This document shows, piece by piece, positions 16,476-26,844 of a stretch of DNA of 64,000 nucleotides (positions within the stretch are counted from its first letter, which is position 1; every line of letters starts with the position of its first letter). The notes below the pieces were generated by a model that saw nothing but the letters and a program-made list of their open reading frames with translations, searched no databases and was not told the origin of the DNA. Source of the DNA: Hyphomicrobiales bacterium (GTDB taxonomy: Bacteria > Pseudomonadota > Alphaproteobacteria > Rhizobiales > Rhizobiaceae); the NCBI GenBank assembly GCA_900469475.1, contig UBXG01000005.1, positions 713,883 through 777,882 of the forward strand, written 5' to 3'. Made by a program: the position numbers and the translations under genes.

Positions 16476-17080
16476 TGTTCTATACGACAGACACCAATCG
16501 CCACGGTCTGGCGCATGATCCTTTCAAGGCAATCGTCGCGCCGCGGCCGATCGGCTGGATCGGCAGCAAGGGCAGGGATGGTTCGCTGAATCTCTCGCCC
16601 TATTCCTTTTTCAATGCCGTCAGCGATCGGCCGAAGCTGGTAATGTTTTCTTCCGCCGGTCGAAAAGACAGCGTGCGCAATGTCGAGGAAACCGGCGTCT
16701 TTACTGCCAACCTCGTTAGTCGCCATATCGTGGAGAAGATGAACCACTCTTCGATTGCCGTTCCCTATGGGGTCAACGAATTCGAACTTGCCGGACTGAC
16801 TGCTAGGCCCGGCGAGCTGGTCGATGCGCCCTATGTCGCCGAAGCCTTTGCCGTGCTCGAATGCCGGGTGACTGAAATCCTGCAGCCCAAGGGTCTCAAT
16901 GGCGAGACATCCGAAAATATCATGGTCATCGGCCAGGTTGTCGGTATCCATATCGACGAGACGATCATTCGCGAAGGCCGGCTGGACATGGCGTTGGCGC
17001 GTCCCATCGCACGCATGGGCTATATGGATTATAGCGAGGGCAGCGAGGTCTTCGAGATGATGAGGCCAAAGGCGCCCTGA
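16475..17080 (+). CDS. flavin reductase family protein (FMN-binding split barrel)
   Basis: 201 aa, FMN-binding split-barrel fold: APRPIGWIGSKGRDGSLNLSPYSFFNAVSDRPKLVMFSS (about 22-60) is the diagnostic strand-loop, followed by DSVRNVEETGVFTANLVS. Members bind FMN and often reduce it with NAD(P)H, but many have unknown roles. The start ATG 16475 overlaps the nitroreductase stop, so the pair is probably made together from one mRNA; a shared flavin-dependent reduction is a reasonable inference. A longer open frame reaches upstream to 16223 but lies inside the nitroreductase gene and is not used. Confidence 0.9.
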   Translation: MFYTTDTNRHGLAHDPFKAIVAPRPIGWIGSKGRDGSLNLSPYSFFNAVSDRPKLVMFSSAGRKDSVRNVEETGVFTANLVSRHIVEKMNHSSIAVPYGVNEFELAGLTARPGELVDAPYVAEAFAVLECRVTEILQPKGLNGETSENIMVIGQVVGIHIDETIIREGRLDMALARPIARMGYMDYSEGSEVFEMMRPKAP

Positions 17081-17170
17081 AGGCGCTACTCATGCCCGCA
17101 GGAGAAAGGTTAACAAGCAAGGTAAACGTCCCGTAAACCTTTGCCCGATAAGGTGAAGTATAGGAATTTG

Positions 17171-17203
17171 CGGGGCAAGAATCGCCCCGCCGATATCGGG
17201 GCG
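17171..17203 (+). promoter_or_regulatory. mutually exclusive hairpins before the DUF2336 start
   Basis: Segment CGCCCCG (17183-17189) can pair upstream with CGGGGC (17171-17176; 7-nt loop) or downstream with CGGGGCG (17197-17203; 7-nt loop). The second stem ends 4 nt before the GTG start at 17208, where no Shine-Dalgarno is seen. This layout would allow a switch in translation start. Confidence 0.45.
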
Positions 17204-17207
17204 TTAC

Positions 17208-18347
17208 GTGATCATAGAAGCATTCCTTCGCTGGGCTGAAACCGCCAAGGCAGAAAGCAGAACCCGGGCGGCCAATGCGCTCGGCAGGGCCTATCTGCAG
17301 TCGGAGATGCCTAGGGAAGAGCGCGCGGCCGCCGAGATGGCGATGACCTATCTGCTCGACGATCCGTCTCCTCGCGTGCGGCTGGCGCTCGCAGAAGCGG
17401 TCGCGCATTCGGCCGGCGCCCCGCGGAACGTCATTCTATCTCTAGCCGAGGATCAGCCTGAAATCGCCGGGCAGATCATCCTGTTTTCGCCCGTGTTCAC
17501 CGATGCCGATCTCGTCGATCTCGCATTGCGGGGTAGCGACGTGACGCGGGTACTGATCGCGTCACGCGGGGAGGTGCCGTGTGCCGTCTGTGCTGCGCTT
17601 GCCGAGATGGGCGGAGAGGTCGAAATTCTGTGTCTGCTCGAGAACGACGGTGCCTTGCTTTCGCAGGCCTCGCTCAAGCGCATCGCCGAGCGCATGGGTG
17701 ATTCCGCTGACATACGCGGACTGCTTCTTTCCCGGGACATTTTGTCCGCAGATATCAGGCACCTGCTGATGCGCCACGTCAGCGAAGCGCTTTCGGAATC
17801 GCCTCTCGTCCAGAGTATTGTCGGCGGCTCCAGGCTGCAACAAGTCACGCGTGAGGCGACGGAATCCGCAACCGTTGCCATTGCAGGAACGGCGCAGCAC
17901 GAGCAATTGCCTGATCTGGTCGAGCATCTAAGGCGCAGCGGCTGGCTGACACCAGCATTCCTCATGCATGCGCTATGCTCCGGCAAGGTCGATTTCTTTG
18001 CCTGCGCGATCACCAATCTTTCCGGATGCGACGAACGGCGCGTGCGCTCGATCGTTTCCAGAGGACGCGTTCATGCCCTGCGGGCTCTCTACGAGAGCGC
18101 CGGCTTGCGCCGAGATATCAGCACGATCTTTGTCGAGGCGACGGTGATCTGGCGCGAATCCTCCCGTAAGAACGGTACGGCGATGCTGGAAGATGTTTCT
18201 TCGCGGCTGATGCGAAAGTTCCGCCTTGCGGAGCAAAGCCCGGTTGCTGCAACGCAGCTCCTCGACATGGTCGAGAAGCTTGCCAATGCCGAAAAGCGGC
18301 AAACTGCGCGCAGCTTTGCCGCACTGGCAACGCTCGCCGCCGCGTGA
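17208..18347 (+). CDS. DUF2336 domain-containing protein
   Basis: 379 aa, soluble and all-helical, alphaproteobacteria-restricted DUF2336 family. N-terminal half (about 1-200) shows HEAT-like helical repeats with the family's YLLDDPSPRVRLALAEAVAHS and APRNVILSLAEDQPEIAGQIILFSP blocks; the C-terminal half contains HLRRSGWLTPAFLMHALCSGKVDFF and a Cys/Arg-rich block. No enzymatic motif. In Caulobacter and rhizobia, members have been linked to cell-cycle or motility control, but I cannot infer a role here. The start codon is GTG (17208) placed after two competing hairpins. The promoter should lie in 17081-17170. Confidence 0.85.
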   Translation: MIIEAFLRWAETAKAESRTRAANALGRAYLQSEMPREERAAAEMAMTYLLDDPSPRVRLALAEAVAHSAGAPRNVILSLAEDQPEIAGQIILFSPVFTDADLVDLALRGSDVTRVLIASRGEVPCAVCAALAEMGGEVEILCLLENDGALLSQASLKRIAERMGDSADIRGLLLSRDILSADIRHLLMRHVSEALSESPLVQSIVGGSRLQQVTREATESATVAIAGTAQHEQLPDLVEHLRRSGWLTPAFLMHALCSGKVDFFACAITNLSGCDERRVRSIVSRGRVHALRALYESAGLRRDISTIFVEATVIWRESSRKNGTAMLEDVSSRLMRKFRLAEQSPVAATQLLDMVEKLANAEKRQTARSFAALATLAAA

Positions 18348-18364
18348 TATTCAGCCGGCGTTCT

Positions 18365-18462
18365 AAAGCGCGTCGCGATCTTTCAGATTCGCTTCCCGCG
18401 CTTTAGGTCCTTGATTTTGCGCATCGCAAAACCGCCGCACACTTTTGCGCGACATGCTCCAG
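18365..18462 (+). repeat. rhizobial intergenic repeat, copy A
   Basis: A palindromic head (TAAAGCGCG...CGCGCTTTA, 18365-18403) is followed by a T/G-rich arm and by GCAAAACCGCCGCACACTTTTGCGCGACATGCTCC. The same architecture is seen in copy B at 26845, sharing AGCGC, CTTTG/CTTGA-TTTT-CGCA, AAAACCGC and CACTTTT blocks. Elements of this type are widespread between genes in rhizobia. It ends just before the GNAT start. Confidence 0.7.
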
Positions 18463-18477
18463 GTTCCGAGGTTCATC

Positions 18478-18945
18478 TTGTCACTGACGATCGCTATCGA
18501 ATCCCCGCGTCAGGAAGGCGTCATTCGCCTTCTCGACATGTCCAGCGCCTATGCGGAATCGCTCTATCCGGCGGAAAGCAACCATATGCTCGATCTGTCT
18601 TCGCTGGAGAAGGCGGAGGTGACCTTCTGGGTCGCCAGGGTCGGGGAGATGATCGTCGGATGTTGCGCGCTGGTGGAAGCCGGTGACGGCACGGCGGAGA
18701 TCAAGCGCATGTTCGTCGATCCGGCCGCCAGGGGCCGAAGCGTCGCACGCAGGCTCATGGAAACGCTCGAAGCGGCGGCGCTCGAAAAAGGCCTTTCCGC
18801 AGTGCGGCTTGAAACCGGCATATATCAACCGGAAGCGATCGGACTCTACCGGAAATTCGGTTATCTCGAAATTCCGCCTTTCGGCAGCTATCAGCCGGAT
18901 CCACTGAGCCTTTTCATGGAAAAACGGCTGAAACAAACCAGCTGA
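18478..18945 (+). CDS. GNAT family N-acetyltransferase
   Basis: 155 aa from the TTG at 18478 (translated MSLTIAIESPRQ). It has the GNAT core: motif beta4 FWVARVGEMIVGCCALVE, then AEIKRMFVDPAARGRSVARRLMETLEAAA (the R/Q-x-x-G-x-A/G pyrophosphate loop is RGRSVA), then beta5/C-terminal LRLETGIYQPEAIGLYRKFGY, where the Tyr is the usual general acid. The closest known kin are the PhnO-like/YjaB-type small acetyltransferases; substrate unknown. The open frame extends upstream to 18445, but that part lies inside the repeat at 18365-18462, so the TTG start is preferred. The gene is convergent with the AI-2E transporter gene, 4 bp apart. Confidence 0.85.
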   Translation: MSLTIAIESPRQEGVIRLLDMSSAYAESLYPAESNHMLDLSSLEKAEVTFWVARVGEMIVGCCALVEAGDGTAEIKRMFVDPAARGRSVARRLMETLEAAALEKGLSAVRLETGIYQPEAIGLYRKFGYLEIPPFGSYQPDPLSLFMEKRLKQTS

Positions 18946-18949
18946 GCAA

Positions 18950-20128
18950 TCAACCCTCGGCAGCGTCCCGGACATGCAATTGCAGTTCGGGCTCCTGCGC
19001 GTGCTGCTCCTCGGTCAATTCGGCTTCGCGAATCCATTCGCGCCAAATGGCAACGATGATGGCCATCAGCACCGGGCCGATGAAGAGCCCGAGGAAGCCC
19101 ATGGTCTTCACGCCGCCCACCAGGCCGAAAAAGGTTGGCAGGAAGGGCAGTTTGATCGGCCCGCCGACGAGTTTGGGGCGAAGCGTCTTGTCGACAATGA
19201 AAAGCTCGATCGTACCCCAGAGGAAGAGGCCAATACCGGCCCAAAGCGAACCGCTGGCGACGAGATAGATCGAAACGAGCGACATCGAGAGCGGGGCGCC
19301 CCCCGGGACAAGAGCCATGACGCCCGTGAGAACGCCGAGCGTGATGGCCGATGGAGCGCCGGCAATCCAATAGGCCACACCGAGAACGATGCCTTCACCG
19401 ATAGCGATCAGCGTCATGCCCATGACGGTAGAGCTGATCGTCGCCGGCACGACGCGGGAAATCCGTTCCCAGCGATTGGGAAGAATACGTTCGCCGAGCA
19501 GATCGACCTGGCGAACGAAGGTCGAGCCATCGCGATAGATGAAAAACAGGGCGATCAGCATGAAGAGCAGGGTCAAGACGACGTGGAAGGCGCCACCGCC
19601 TGCTGCGAGTACTGCCCTATAGATATTGCCGATATGGGCGCCGCTTACGAGCTGCGCCAGCTCACCGAGTGAGCCGGGGCTGCCGACATATTGCGCCCAC
19701 TGCTCGCCGAGCCAGGAGCCGACGACCGGCAAAGCCAGAATCCATTGCGGCGGCGGCGCCCCCTCACGATTCACATGGATTGCCCAGCCGAACCAGTCGC
19801 GTACTTCTCCGGCCATGTAGAGGGCGGAAAGAACGATCGGCAGAACCAGAAAGGTCACGATGAATGCGATGGCGATGGTGGCGGCAATTGTCGTATTCCC
19901 GCCCGTTCGCCGCACGATATCGCTGTAAAGCGGCCAGGTGGCAAAGCCGATCACCGCGGCGGCCAGAACCGGAACGAGAAATCCGTAGAAGAAATAAATG
20001 CCGGCAATGGCAATCAGAATCAGCAGCCAGCGTGCCGCGGAAATGGATGGGATCAAAGGCATGCGCGCATGCGCGCTCGGCCCCAGCCACCGGTGTTCCT
20101 TTGGCTTATGACGTTCAAATACACCCAC
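18950..20128 (-). CDS. AI-2E family transporter (PerM/TqsA-like)
   Basis: Integral membrane protein of 392 aa with about eight transmembrane helices and the family layout: helix pair at 28-75, a periplasmic loop of about 100 aa, then the conserved helical block ISSTVMGMTLIAIGEGIVLGVAYWIAG (about 235-262) and LVPGGAPLSMSLVSIYLVASGSLWAGI, then PKLVGGPIKLPFLPTFFGLVGGVKTMGFLGLFIGPVLMAI. Members export AI-2 or act as Na+/H+ antiporters; rhizobial substrates are unproven. The start is GTG 20128; an in-frame ATG at residue 23 is an alternative. A 9-bp inverted repeat (20152-20182) lies just upstream. Confidence 0.92.
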   Translation of the reverse strand: MGVFERHKPKEHRWLGPSAHARMPLIPSISAARWLLILIAIAGIYFFYGFLVPVLAAAVIGFATWPLYSDIVRRTGGNTTIAATIAIAFIVTFLVLPIVLSALYMAGEVRDWFGWAIHVNREGAPPPQWILALPVVGSWLGEQWAQYVGSPGSLGELAQLVSGAHIGNIYRAVLAAGGGAFHVVLTLLFMLIALFFIYRDGSTFVRQVDLLGERILPNRWERISRVVPATISSTVMGMTLIAIGEGIVLGVAYWIAGAPSAITLGVLTGVMALVPGGAPLSMSLVSIYLVASGSLWAGIGLFLWGTIELFIVDKTLRPKLVGGPIKLPFLPTFFGLVGGVKTMGFLGLFIGPVLMAIIVAIWREWIREAELTEEQHAQEPELQLHVRDAAEG

Positions 20129-20151
20129 CGGTCTTACTTCGCCCCAATTTA

Positions 20152-20182
20152 CTAGATCATCCGGTTATGGGGTATGATCTAG
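20152..20182. promoter_or_regulatory. 9-bp inverted repeat upstream of AI-2E transporter
   Basis: CTAGATCAT (20152-20160) and ATGATCTAG (20174-20182) with a 13-nt spacer, 24-54 bp upstream of the GTG at 20128. The position fits an operator overlapping the promoter of this gene; no known regulator motif is recognised. Confidence 0.45.
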
Positions 20183-20363
20183 GCCGTTTCAAGAGCAACG
20201 GCTTCAAGCTTCTTATTCAGCCGTCATGACAATAGCACGACTGCCCTGCGCGCCATAATCAAGGCCACGAAGCATCTTGAACGCAAAAGATTGAGTTTCT
20301 GCGTCGAATTGAAACTGTTTTGGTGAGCAGGATCGGCAAATCCGTTCGGCGGTGGGTTCGCCG

Positions 20364-22427
20364 TCAGATATCCAGATCCTCCGCAAAGGCAGCACGCTCC
20401 TGAATGAAGCGGAAGCGTGCGTCGGCCTTGGTGCCCATCAGATTGTCGACCGCGTCGCGGGTGCCTTCGAAATCCACTTCGTCGATCTCGACGCGCAGCA
20501 ATGTGCGCTTGGCCGGGTCCATCGTCGTTTCCTTGAGTTGGGCCGGGAGCATTTCGCCCAGACCTTTGAAGCGGCTGATCTCGACCTTGCCTTTGCCCTT
20601 GAATTCCGTCTGCATGAGTTCCAGGCGGTGGGCGTCGTCGCGGGCATAGATGGATTTCGAGCCCTGCGTGATCTTGTAAAGCGGCGGCACGGCCAGGAAG
20701 AGATGGCCCTGGCGGATCAGCTCAGGCATCTCCTGATAGAAGAAGGTGATGAGCAGCGAGGCGATGTGAGCGCCATCGACGTCGGCATCGGTCATGACGA
20801 CGATGCGCTGATAGCGAAGATCTTCCTCGCGGTATTTCGAGCGCGTGCCGCAACCGAGCGCCTGCACCAGATCGGCAATCTGCTGGTTGGCTGAAAGCTT
20901 CTCGCGACCGGCGCTGGCGACGTTGAGGATCTTGCCGCGCAGCGGCAGGATCGCCTGATTCAAGCGGTTGCGCGCCTGCTTGGCAGAGCCACCGGCCGAG
21001 TCACCTTCGACCAGGAAAAGTTCAGCGCCAGCAGCGGAGTTCTGCGAGCAGTCGGCCAGCTTACCGGGCAAGCGCAGCTTGCGCACAGCCGTCTTGCGAT
21101 TGACTTCCTTCTCCTTGCGGCGGCGCATGCGCTCTTCGGAGCGCTCGATCACCCATTCCAGCAGCTTCTCGGCTTCGGCCGGATTATCGGTAAGGTAATG
21201 GTCGAAAGGGTCACGCAGGGCGTTTTCGACGATGCGCTGGGCTTCGACCGTCGCGAGCCTATCCTTGGTCTGGCCCACGAATTCCGGCTCGCGGATGAAA
21301 ATCGACAGCATGCCGACGCCGGAAATCATCACGTCATCCGTGGTGATATTGGCCGCACGCTTGTTCTGGGTGAGATCGGCGTAGTTTTTCAGGCCCTTGG
21401 TCAATGCGATGCGGAGGCCTGCCTCGTGCGTGCCGCCTTCCGGGGTCGGAATCGTATTGCAATAGGAATGGATCTGCGGGTCGCCGCCATACCAGGTGAC
21501 GGCCCATTCGAGCGAGCCGTGGCCGCTTTCCTTCTCAGACTTGCCTGCAAAGATTTCACGGGTGACGGTGAATTCGCTGCCCATCGTCGCCTTGAGATAA
21601 TCCTTCAGGCCGCCCGGGAAGTGAAAGACCGCCTTTTCCGGAACATCGGCGCCTTCGGGCGCCAGTTCGGGATCACAGCCCCAACGGATCTCGACGCCGC
21701 CGAACAGATAGGCCTTGGAACGGGCCATGCGGAAAACGCGGGCCGGATCGAAACGGGCGTGATCGCCGAAGATCTGTGGATCGGGATGGAAGCGGACGCG
21801 GGTGCCGCGCCGGTTATGCACATCGCCCAGCTCTTCCAGGCCGCCCACCGGCAGACCCCGCGAGAAGCGCTGGCGATAGAGCTTGCGGTTACGGGCAACT
21901 TCAACTTCCAGGTCGTCCGACAACGCATTGACAACGGACACGCCGACACCGTGCAGACCGCCCGAGGTCTCATAGGCCTTGCCGTCGAACTTACCGCCGG
22001 CATGCAGCTTGGTCATGATGACTTCGAGCGTCGATTTGCCGGGCACCTGCGGATGGTTTTCCACCGGAATGCCACGGCCGTTATCCGTGACGGTGAGATA
22101 ACCTTCCCGATCGAGATAGACTTCGATGAAATTGGCGTGACCGGCCACAGCCTCGTCCATCGAGTTGTCGATCACTTCGGCGAAAAGGTGGTGCAGCGCC
22201 TTCTCGTCCGTGCCGCCGATATACATGCCGGGGCGCATGCGGACCGGCTCGAGCCCTTCGAGAACACGAATCGAACTCGCGCCATATTCCTCCGACGACT
22301 GGGTCGTCGGCGCCGCGCGCTGTGCGGGCGCAGGGGCAGGCTTTTCTGCCTTTACCACCGGCTTTTCCGCTGCCTCCGGCTTCGGGGAGCGAGGGAGTCC
22401 GGAGAAGAGATCGTTGCTATTGTCCAT
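20364..22427 (-). CDS. parE: DNA topoisomerase IV subunit B
   Basis: Type IIA topoisomerase ATPase subunit that with ParC decatenates daughter chromosomes (EC 5.6.2.2). 687 aa, slightly longer than E. coli ParE (630) because of a Pro/Ala-rich, Lys-containing N-terminal tail (about 1-55). The GHKL ATPase motifs are clear: EVIDNSMDEA, DNGRGIPV (about 126), GGLHGVGVSVVNALS (about 153) and the Q-K-loop of QTKDR. The TOPRIM domain has FLVEGDSAGGSAKQ and MTDADVDGAHI. parE/gyrB discrimination: no large 170-aa insert after TOPRIM, as in E. coli GyrB, and the end is RFIQERAAFAEDLDI, typical of alphaproteobacterial ParE. It stands alone in its orientation; the AI-2E gene lies 235 bp downstream. Confidence 0.96.
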   Translation of the reverse strand: MDNSNDLFSGLPRSPKPEAAEKPVVKAEKPAPAPAQRAAPTTQSSEEYGASSIRVLEGLEPVRMRPGMYIGGTDEKALHHLFAEVIDNSMDEAVAGHANFIEVYLDREGYLTVTDNGRGIPVENHPQVPGKSTLEVIMTKLHAGGKFDGKAYETSGGLHGVGVSVVNALSDDLEVEVARNRKLYRQRFSRGLPVGGLEELGDVHNRRGTRVRFHPDPQIFGDHARFDPARVFRMARSKAYLFGGVEIRWGCDPELAPEGADVPEKAVFHFPGGLKDYLKATMGSEFTVTREIFAGKSEKESGHGSLEWAVTWYGGDPQIHSYCNTIPTPEGGTHEAGLRIALTKGLKNYADLTQNKRAANITTDDVMISGVGMLSIFIREPEFVGQTKDRLATVEAQRIVENALRDPFDHYLTDNPAEAEKLLEWVIERSEERMRRRKEKEVNRKTAVRKLRLPGKLADCSQNSAAGAELFLVEGDSAGGSAKQARNRLNQAILPLRGKILNVASAGREKLSANQQIADLVQALGCGTRSKYREEDLRYQRIVVMTDADVDGAHIASLLITFFYQEMPELIRQGHLFLAVPPLYKITQGSKSIYARDDAHRLELMQTEFKGKGKVEISRFKGLGEMLPAQLKETTMDPAKRTLLRVEIDEVDFEGTRDAVDNLMGTKADARFRFIQERAAFAEDLDI

Positions 22428-22633
22428 AGAATTTCAAGCTGCTCAGATTTGTTCTGGTGGGGCCAGACCCCTTCATTATCGCATTTGTCGCCGCTATTCG
22501 CGAATCACCGTGATTCTGCCAGAAACAGCGCACAAGAGCGATGGCGCCCCACGACGGGGCAGATTCATGAAAGAGATTTGCGTTGCCGGGTGAAGAATGG
22601 CAAGCCCGATGGCCGATCGGAGGAAGTATCCGC

Positions 22634-23530
22634 ATGCCAATGTCCACAGCTCATTTGCCCGTTCTGTCCGCAATCTCGGGCATTTTGTTGCTTGCGACCG
22701 CCTCGGGAACCTCTGCCGAGATGCTCAAGCCGTTCAAGGACGAACTGTTTTCCAGCCAGACGGTCATTGAGAGTCACGACAACGGCGCCTTCCAGACGAT
22801 CGATTATCAGGAATTGCGTGACATTAACGGCCGCGACCAGATTCCGGAAAAGCGCGTCAAACCGGCTTATGTCGATACCGGCGTGCGCTGGAAGGCGCAA
22901 GAGGACGAAACGCTCGAGATCGGCGATCGCAGGGTCGATGTCACTCGCATAGGCCCCGCATCGAAACAGGCCTTTACCGTGATCTTCATTCACGGCCGAG
23001 GCGGCGACCGCCGGCTTGGCTCCAACGATTATGCGTTCGGCGGCAATTTCAACCGGCTGAAGAACCTGGCTTACAAGAACGGCGGCACCTATTATGCGCC
23101 GAGCGTCAGAGGTTTCGACAGCAATGGCGTTGCCGATATCGCGGCGCTCATCCGCTATTCCTACGAGCAATCCGGCGGCAAGCCCGTCATACTCACCTGT
23201 GCTTCCATGGGGAGTTTCATCTGCTGGGGCATCACGCGCGATGCCGAAAGCGTCAAGCGGCTGAAGGGCATGGCGATCCTGAGTGGCGTTACCGATCCGG
23301 ATTTCACGAAGAGCGCTTTCTACAAGGCAAAGCTGCCGCTCTGGTTTACCCATGGCAGCAAGGATCCAGTCTACGCCGCGGCCGACCAGCAAGCCTTGTT
23401 CGAGAAACTTTACAAGGCGCATTATCCCACGCGTTTTACGCTTTTCGAAACCGGAAACCACGGAACGCCGGTGCGCATGACCGATTGGCGCAAGGTGCTA
23501 AACTGGCTCGTGGATCCACAGGCGCCGTGA
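22634..23530 (+). CDS. secreted alpha/beta hydrolase-fold protein
   Basis: 298 aa from the ATG at 22634, which has GGAGGAAG 7 nt upstream. The N-terminal signal peptide (about 1-27, ending ASGTSA) indicates export. Hydrolase landmarks: the HGRGGD oxyanion loop (about 118-123), the nucleophile elbow CASMG (about 191-195), Asp in HGSKDPV (about 251-255) and His in ETGNHGTP (about 282-285). It is more like a periplasmic serine esterase/lipase than a peptidase; substrate unknown. It lies divergent from parE and 138 bp ahead of tpiA on the same strand. An ATG at 22640 is an alternative start. Confidence 0.85.
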   Translation: MPMSTAHLPVLSAISGILLLATASGTSAEMLKPFKDELFSSQTVIESHDNGAFQTIDYQELRDINGRDQIPEKRVKPAYVDTGVRWKAQEDETLEIGDRRVDVTRIGPASKQAFTVIFIHGRGGDRRLGSNDYAFGGNFNRLKNLAYKNGGTYYAPSVRGFDSNGVADIAALIRYSYEQSGGKPVILTCASMGSFICWGITRDAESVKRLKGMAILSGVTDPDFTKSAFYKAKLPLWFTHGSKDPVYAAADQQALFEKLYKAHYPTRFTLFETGNHGTPVRMTDWRKVLNWLVDPQAP

Positions 23531-23668
23531 AACACATCGCACAATTCGATTTATTTTCCGGATAAGCATTTTTTCAAACGATTTGAACAGGTTTCGGCCT
23601 TGTTCGCTAACTTTCCTTTGCTCCGCCTTTTTGTTAGTCCGATGGATGAAATAGGGGGAGAAACCGGA

Positions 23669-24439
23669 ATGACGAAGACGATACGGCCGCTTTTGGCCGG
23701 AAACTGGAAGATGAACGGCACACGCGCGAGCCTGGATCAGATCAAGGCGATCGCGGATGGCGTCAAGACGCCACTGTCGGAGAAAATCGACACGCTGCTC
23801 TGCCCCCCGGCGACGTTGCTCTATGTGGCAACGGCGCTTTGCGACGACAGCCCGCTCGCCATCGGCGCCCAGGATTGCCATCAGCAGGTCAGTGGCGCTC
23901 ATACGGGTGACATCTCGGCCGAAATGATTGCCGACTGCTTCGGCACGCATGTCATCGTCGGCCATTCCGAGCGCCGCAGAAATCACGCGGAAAGCGACAT
24001 GCTTGTACGCGCCAAGGCACAGGCCGCGCACGATGCCGGCCTGATTGCCATCATCTGCATCGGCGAGACTGCCTATGAACGCAATAGCGGCCAGACGCTC
24101 GACGTTTTGAAGCGGGAGTTGATCGGCTCGGTTCCCGATGGTGCGACCGCGGCAACGACCGTGATTGCTTACGAGCCAGTCTGGGCAATCGGCACCGGCG
24201 TGGTTCCGACCAGCGAAGATGTCGAGGAAGCCCATGCCTTCATGCGCGCAGAGCTTATCGAACGCTTCGGCAAGGAGGGCGCAAACATGCGAATTCTTTA
24301 TGGCGGATCCGTCAGCGGTGCGAATGCGCGCAGTCTTCTCGACATTCCGCATGTCAACGGCGTGCTTGTCGGCGGACAGAGCTTGAAAGCCGCCGACTTC
24401 CTTGCCATTTATGCCGCATTCGAACGGCAGTTCGCCTAA
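23669..24439 (+). CDS. tpiA: triose-phosphate isomerase
   Basis: Interconverts dihydroxyacetone phosphate and glyceraldehyde 3-phosphate (EC 5.3.1.1), glycolysis/gluconeogenesis and Calvin-type routes. 256 aa, standard. The TIM-barrel signatures are present: GNWKMNG (10-16; catalytic Lys), GHSERR (His, about 96), [11 protein letters not shown] (catalytic Glu, about 166-176) and the phosphate-binding YGGSVSG plus [10 protein letters not shown]. The ATG at 23669 was chosen by the N-x-K motif position and the GGGGGAG 8-nt upstream; the open frame from 23600 is too long. It is followed by secG 113 bp downstream, as in many alphaproteobacteria. A palindrome TGCCCG-cac-CGGGCA (24527-24541) lies between them. 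Confidence 0.97.
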   Translation: MTKTIRPLLAGNWKMNGTRASLDQIKAIADGVKTPLSEKIDTLLCPPATLLYVATALCDDSPLAIGAQDCHQQVSGAHTGDISAEMIADCFGTHVIVGHSERRRNHAESDMLVRAKAQAAHDAGLIAIICIGETAYERNSGQTLDVLKRELIGSVPDGATAATTVIAYEPVWAIGTGVVPTSEDVEEAHAFMRAELIERFGKEGANMRILYGGSVSGANARSLLDIPHVNGVLVGGQSLKAADFLAIYAAFERQFA

Positions 24440-24552
24440 AGCAACAACTTGCCCGGAGTTCCAGCCTTAAAAGGGCTTGGAATAGGCGAGAGCCTCATGT
24501 AAAGAGCCGCGAGCTTTTATTTTTGATGCCCGCACCGGGCAGGACTGGATCT

Positions 24553-25071
24553 ATGCAAACCGTACTGCTTGTCATCTATCTCATGATCGTCGTCGCCCTT
24601 ATCGGCGTGGTGCTGATTCAGCGCTCCGAAGGTGGCGGCCTTGGCATCGGCGGCGGATCGGGCTTCATGTCTGCGCGCGGTACGGCCAATGCGCTGACGC
24701 GCACCACGGCCATTCTTGCGGCGCTGTTCTTCGCACTTGCGCTCGGCATGAACGTGCTATCCCGCTTCGAGGCGCGTCCGACCGACGTTCTCAATCGTAT
24801 TCCGAGCACGGCGGGTCAGGGCAACGGTATCCTCGATTCGCTTGGTGGCCAGAAGGGTGCTGCTCCGGCAACCACCCAGCCGAAGCCGGCCGACAACAGC
24901 GGCGTGCCGAACAGTGGGGCCGTTGCTCCGCAATCGCAGGCGACCCCGCCGGCCGCGACGAATCAGGCAGCACCTGCACAGCAGGCTCCGGCCGCGACCG
25001 GTCAACAGACCGCGCCGGCGACGACCACTCCCGCGCCAGCCGACAACGGCGGCGTCCCGACCGGCAAGTAA
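24553..25071 (+). CDS. secG: preprotein translocase subunit SecG
   Basis: Small accessory subunit of the SecYEG channel, 172 aa. Two transmembrane helices (about 2-23 and 55-74) flank the conserved RSEGGGLGIGGGSGFMSARGTANALTR loop. This is followed by a long alanine/proline/glutamine-rich, low-complexity C-terminal tail (about 90-172) with repeats of Pro-Ala-Asp-Asn-(S/G)-Gly-Val-Pro; tails of this kind are common in rhizobial SecG and are predicted to be disordered. A terminator (25094-25127) follows. The start ATG 24553 (MQTVLLVIYL) has AGGA 8 nt upstream. Confidence 0.95.
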   Translation: MQTVLLVIYLMIVVALIGVVLIQRSEGGGLGIGGGSGFMSARGTANALTRTTAILAALFFALALGMNVLSRFEARPTDVLNRIPSTAGQGNGILDSLGGQKGAAPATTQPKPADNSGVPNSGAVAPQSQATPPAATNQAAPAQQAPAATGQQTAPATTTPAPADNGGVPTGK

Positions 25072-25093
25072 TTCCGGTCGCCAAAGATCATCC

Positions 25094-25127
25094 CCGGCAG
25101 GTCCTCGGATCTGCCGGTTTTGTTTTG
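25094..25127 (+). terminator. rho-independent terminator after secG
   Basis: CCGGCAG (25094-25100) pairs with CTGCCGG (25111-25117), with further G-T and TC/GA pairing inside, and is followed by TTTTGTTTTG. It lies 22 bp past the secG stop and closes the tpiA-secG unit before pyrG. Confidence 0.85.
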
Positions 25128-25148
25128 TCCATATTCCGCGTTCTGTAG

Positions 25149-26843
<1,695 letters not shown>

Positions 26844-26844
26844 A

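Noticed and set aside
20213..20395. A 60-aa minus-strand frame overlapping the end of parE, with one Cys-x-x-Cys-like site.
   Set aside because: Its start lies inside parE and it has no RBS and no recognised family; it might be a decayed small zinc-protein gene, but I would not annotate it.
22565..23461. A 298-aa minus-strand frame opposite the secreted hydrolase gene.
   Set aside because: The plus-strand gene has a signal peptide, a good RBS and hydrolase motifs; the antisense frame is a codon-bias shadow of high-GC DNA.
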